Assembly (NCBI GenBank): GCA_023390335.1
Contig: JAEWCZ010000053.1
Coordinates: 267,774-331,773 of the forward strand
From: Bacillota bacterium
Lineage (GTDB): Bacteria > Bacillota > Clostridia > Acetivibrionales > DSM-1351
Reading direction: 5' to 3'
DNA length: 64,000 nt
How positions within the stretch are numbered: the first letter of the stretch is position 1; every line of letters starts with the position of its first letter. A model generated the notes under the pieces. It saw only the letters and a list, made by a program, of their open reading frames with translations, did no database searches and was not told the DNA's origin. The position numbers and the translations under genes were made by a program. Positions 61,170-64,000 of the stretch are shown here, piece after piece.

Positions 61170-62567
61170 ATGGCTGGAAGTTCCGGAGTCATTGTGCAGG
61201 TTATAGGTCCTGTGCTTGACATAAGATTTGAAAATGGTATTTTGCCTAACATATATAATGCTATCAAGATTCCTACAAGTTCTGGTACTGTTACTGCTGA
61301 AGTAATGCAGCATCTTGGAAACGATACTGTCAGGTGTGTTGCGATGTCTTCTACAGACGGACTTGTCAGAGGTATGAGTGCCGAAGATACAGGAGATGCG
61401 ATTACTGTACCTGTTGGTAAGGAAGTTTTGGGTAGAATTTTTAATGTTTTGGGTGAACCTGTTGATAAAGCAGGACCGGTTAAACCAACTGCTTACCTTC
61501 CCATACATAGGGAAGCACCATCATTGGAAGAACAAAGGCCTTCCACAGAAATACTTGAGACAGGTATCAAGGTAGTTGACTTGCTGGCTCCATACGCAAA
61601 GGGTGGTAAAATAGGACTTTTCGGTGGTGCTGGAGTTGGTAAGACAGTTCTCATAATGGAATTGATAAGAAATATAGCAACAGAACACGGCGGATATTCA
61701 ATATTTACCGGTGTTGGAGAGAGAACCAGAGAAGGTAACGACTTATGGCACGATATGAATGACTCAGGGGTTATTGAAAAGACAGCTATGGTTTTCGGAC
61801 AGATGAATGAACCACCGGGAGCAAGAATGAGAGTAGGTCTTACAGGACTTACAATGGCTGAGTACTTCAGAGATCAAATGGGACAGGATGTTCTTCTGTT
61901 CATAGATAATATATTCAGGTTTGTACAGGCGGGATCGGAAGTTTCTGCGTTGTTGGGAAGAATTCCGTCGGCCGTTGGTTATCAGCCTACGTTGGCAACA
62001 GATGTTGGTGCATTGCAGGAAAGAATTGCATCAACAAACAAAGGTTCAATTACTTCTGTTCAGGCAGTATATGTTCCTGCAGATGACTTGACTGACCCTG
62101 CTCCTGCAACTACTTTTGCACATCTTGATGCAACTACGGTTTTGAGCAGAGATATAGTTGCAATGGGAATTTATCCTGCTGTTGATCCTCTAGAATCAAC
62201 ATCCAGAATACTTGACCCCAAGGTTGTAGGTGAAGAACACTATGCTGTTGCAAGAAGAGTACAGGAAATTCTTCAAAGAAATAAGGAACTTCAGGATATT
62301 ATTGCTATCCTCGGTATGGATGAATTGCCAGAGGAAGATAAGTTAACGGTCTTCAGAGCTAGAAAGATTCAGAGATATTTGTCACAACCTTTCTTTGTTG
62401 GAGAACAGTTTACAGGATATAAAGGCAAATATGTTCCTTTAAAGGAAACAATTAGAGGATTCAAAGAGATTATCGACGGTAAGATGGACAATATACCGGA
62501 AGCAGCTTTCTATATGAAGGGCGCTATTGAAGAAGTTTACGAAGCTGCAAAGGAAATGGAAGGATAA
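61170..62567 (+). CDS. atpD: F-type ATP synthase subunit beta
   Basis: A 465-residue catalytic subunit. The P-loop is FGGAGVGKTVLI, the catalytic glutamate lies in GVGERTREGNDLW, and DELPEEDKL is the DELSEED-type lever. Start ATG 61170 lies behind GAAAGGAG. A small hairpin in the gap before atpC matches the stoichiometric step from three beta to one epsilon. Confidence 0.98.
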   Translation: MAGSSGVIVQVIGPVLDIRFENGILPNIYNAIKIPTSSGTVTAEVMQHLGNDTVRCVAMSSTDGLVRGMSAEDTGDAITVPVGKEVLGRIFNVLGEPVDKAGPVKPTAYLPIHREAPSLEEQRPSTEILETGIKVVDLLAPYAKGGKIGLFGGAGVGKTVLIMELIRNIATEHGGYSIFTGVGERTREGNDLWHDMNDSGVIEKTAMVFGQMNEPPGARMRVGLTGLTMAEYFRDQMGQDVLLFIDNIFRFVQAGSEVSALLGRIPSAVGYQPTLATDVGALQERIASTNKGSITSVQAVYVPADDLTDPAPATTFAHLDATTVLSRDIVAMGIYPAVDPLESTSRILDPKVVGEEHYAVARRVQEILQRNKELQDIIAILGMDELPEEDKLTVFRARKIQRYLSQPFFVGEQFTGYKGKYVPLKETIRGFKEIIDGKMDNIPEAAFYMKGAIEEVYEAAKEMEG

Positions 62568-62587
62568 TCCCCTGATTTATTGCATTT

Positions 62588-62606
62588 TAAGCCGTTATCC
62601 GGCTTA
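62588..62606 (+). other. Intergenic hairpin between atpD and atpC
   Basis: TAAGCCG (62588-62594) pairs perfectly with CGGCTTA (62600-62606) across 5 nt. The 3' arm abuts the TGGAGG ribosome site of atpC, so the hairpin may limit atpC translation or mark an mRNA processing point. Confidence 0.55.
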
Positions 62607-62623
62607 TGGAGGTTAAAAAAGAC

Positions 62624-63028
62624 ATGGCCACATTTTTTTTAGAGGTATTAACACCTGAGAGAAAGTTTTTTTCAGGAGAGGCAGAGTGTGTAATATTTAA
62701 ATCCAGTGATGGCGAGATGGGCGTTTTGGCAAAGCATGCACCCACAGTTTCAGCTGTAAGCGTCGGACCTCTCAGAATCAATGCACAGGGTAAATGGATT
62801 GAGGCAGTTGTTACCGAAGGGTTTGCAAAAATTATGCCCGACAAGGTTGTTATACTTACCGATACGGCCGAATACCCGGAAGAAATAGATGTTAACAGAG
62901 CAAAGGCTGCAAAACAGCGTGCAGAGGAGCGGCTTCAGAAGAAACTCAGTCAATTGGAATATATGAGGTCAAAAACAGCTCTTGCAAGGGCAATGGCACG
63001 TTTGAGCGCAACAAATAAAAGAAGTTAA
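62624..63028 (+). CDS. atpC: F-type ATP synthase subunit epsilon
   Basis: A 134-residue subunit: beta-sandwich FFLEVLTPERKFFSGEAECV and GEMGVLAKHAPTVSAVSVGP, then the two-helix C-terminal domain (AKAAKQRAEERLQKKLSQLE). It regulates rotation and ATP hydrolysis. Start ATG 62624 lies after TGGAGG. It is the last gene of the operon, followed by a strong terminator. Confidence 0.95.
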   Translation: MATFFLEVLTPERKFFSGEAECVIFKSSDGEMGVLAKHAPTVSAVSVGPLRINAQGKWIEAVVTEGFAKIMPDKVVILTDTAEYPEEIDVNRAKAAKQRAEERLQKKLSQLEYMRSKTALARAMARLSATNKRS

Positions 63029-63045
63029 TTGTAAAGTACTTTTTA

Positions 63046-63093
63046 GAGCCTATACAAGATTTTTAAATAAATCTTGTATAGGCTCTTTTATTT
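63046..63093 (+). terminator. Terminator of the ATP synthase operon
   Basis: A perfect stem of about 17 bp (GAGCCTATACAAGATTT with AAATCTTGTATAGGCTC) is followed by a T-rich run. Confidence 0.95.
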
Positions 63094-63272
63094 TTTATTA
63101 AACATACCTGCAATTCGACAAAATATAGTAACAATTTATGCTACAAAAAATATTTTTAGTAAAATTAGTCGCTTTTTAGCGAAATATGTATAAAGTAAAA
63201 GGATAATTTGGGCGATATATTAAGGGAACATTACAATATTGTAACACCATAATAACAAGGAGGTTAAAAAGT

Positions 63273-64000
63273 ATGAAATCTAAGTTTAGAGTTCAAAGTA
63301 TTTTGGTTGCAGCAGCTTTATTTTTATCAACAACAAATGTGGCATTAGCTGATGGGATATCACCAAAGCCTGATGCTGCAAATATAACAGTTACCAATAA
63401 TGCCGGCATAGCAGATACTGTTAAAGTAACATCTTTATCAGTAGGTGATGTAGTAAGGGTATATAGCCCGAAAACACAAATAGGTACTGCAACTGTAACG
63501 ACAGGGAAGTCAGAAGCTATTGTAAGTATTCCACAAATCGGTACAGACGCAGGTGTTGTGTATGTGTCTGTAACTAATATGGATAGTTTAGAAAGTGATA
63601 AGGTTGAAAAAGCATACATAGCGGAAGCAACAAGTACTGCAGCTGAAGCAGAAAACATAACAGTAGCAAATAATGTAACAGGAAAAGCGGATACAGTAAA
63701 GGTAACCGGACTTGCAGCAGGAGATATAATAAAGGTATACAAGGACGGAACAGCAACTACAGCATTGGGAACAGCAACAGTAGCAACAACAGCAACAGAA
63801 GCTACAGTTACAATTCAACAGCTGGGAGTAGCAGAAGGAAGTGTATTTGTAACAGTAACATCTTCAGGTAAGAAGGAAAGTACAAGAGTAGAAAAGGCAT
63901 ACGAAGCCGAAGCAGTAACAGATGCAGTAGAAGCTGATGCGGTAACAGTAACAAATAACGCAGGAAAAGCAGATACAGTAGTTGTAACTGGTCTCGTAGC
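63273..64000 (+). CDS. Secreted tandem-repeat protein, partial at right edge
   Basis: An open frame from ATG 63273 (AAGGAGG 9 nt upstream) runs off the window; 242 residues are visible. It has a signal peptide (about 1-28, ending NVALAD) and then repeated units of 91-95 residues beginning with xNITVTNNAGxADTVKVT, containing GDxxxVY and GTATVxT strands and ending KxExxRVEKAYxAEA. The units look like bacterial Ig-like or S-layer-associated repeats rich in Thr, Val and Ala. The ACAGTAACAGC-rich codon pattern leaves long stop-free shadows on the other strand. It is likely a surface or extracellular adhesion protein; the C-terminal anchor is not visible. Confidence 0.8.
   Translation, partial: MKSKFRVQSILVAAALFLSTTNVALADGISPKPDAANITVTNNAGIADTVKVTSLSVGDVVRVYSPKTQIGTATVTTGKSEAIVSIPQIGTDAGVVYVSVTNMDSLESDKVEKAYIAEATSTAAEAENITVANNVTGKADTVKVTGLAAGDIIKVYKDGTATTALGTATVATTATEATVTIQQLGVAEGSVFVTVTSSGKKESTRVEKAYEAEAVTDAVEADAVTVTNNAGKADTVVVTGLV
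63375..64000 (+). repeat. Tandem coding repeats of about 273-285 bp
   Basis: Units begin near 63375, 63648 and 63933, all in frame, spaced 91 and 95 codons. The third is cut by the window edge. Units 2 and 3 are more alike (NNxxGKADTV) than unit 1, suggesting stepwise duplication. Confidence 0.7.

Noticed and set aside
63293..63818. Long Ser/Val- or Cys-rich frames on the minus strand at the right edge
   Set aside because: Antisense shadows of the ACA/GTA-rich tandem-repeat gene, with no ribosome site.
63375..64000. Regular repeats considered as a CRISPR array
   Set aside because: Units are about 280 bp, coding and in frame, without 30-40 bp direct repeats and unique spacers.

Overview
The window looks like chromosome from a mesophilic, spore-forming, cellulosome-producing clostridium close to Ruminiclostridium (Clostridium) cellulolyticum / papyrosolvens. 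The DNA is AT-rich with strong AGGAGG-type ribosome sites and many TTG starts. It carries a GH9-CBM3c enzyme ending in a type I dockerin, a secreted GH16 glucanase, the spore protease YabG, a large Gram-positive-type SRP RNA and an F-type ATP synthase operon. The species is an inference; no rRNA is present.

Layout. 1-8.8 kb is an accessory, regulator-rich stretch: a left-truncated DUF255 protein, PadR plus HAAS membrane protein, a beta-lactamase-fold hydrolase, a GNAT acetyltransferase, a multi-pass membrane protein, an XRE regulator, a frameshifted DUF1848 gene, a nitroreductase and an AraC-kinase fusion. 8.8-16 kb holds a large secreted CBM3/C25-peptidase protein, a small XRE/membrane pair with clear operators, a GntR-ABC operon and tRNA-Ser(CGA). 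16-26 kb holds GH16, an Rh/Amt ammonium transporter behind a terminator leader with two hexaloop hairpins, a 450-bp element with terminal inverted repeats, a sigma/anti-sigma pair, a NagZ-like GH3 enzyme, PutP and a NUDIX hydrolase. 26-33.5 kb holds the cellulosomal GH9, a metal-resistance operon (ArsR, HMA protein, P1B ATPase) and yabG, with two copies of one palindromic MITE-like element. 33.9-36.5 kb is a three-gene envelope operon ending in a DUF350 protein.

From 36.8 kb the content is housekeeping: SRP RNA, dnaX-ybaB-recR, a DUF2087 regulator, CBS-type pyrophosphatase, a CNNM/CorC protein, DUF2089-DUF4097, prfA, a ZIP transporter, Sua5, YwlE-like phosphatase, rpiB, upp, comEB, a TagO-MnaA fusion, motAB, then atpI-B-E-F-H-A-G-D-C. 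The last 0.7 kb begins a repeat-containing secreted protein cut by the window edge.

Themes. GH16, GH9 and the CBM3 peptidase serve extracellular plant-polysaccharide work. Several small operons pair a regulator with a membrane protein and show readable promoters and operators. The best candidates for new biology are the ANTAR-like leader of the ammonium transporter, the intergenic hairpins at the three stoichiometric step-downs of the atp operon, the internal ribosome site in the TagO-MnaA gene, and the two families of small inverted-repeat elements. I saw no CRISPR array, prophage or intact transposase.
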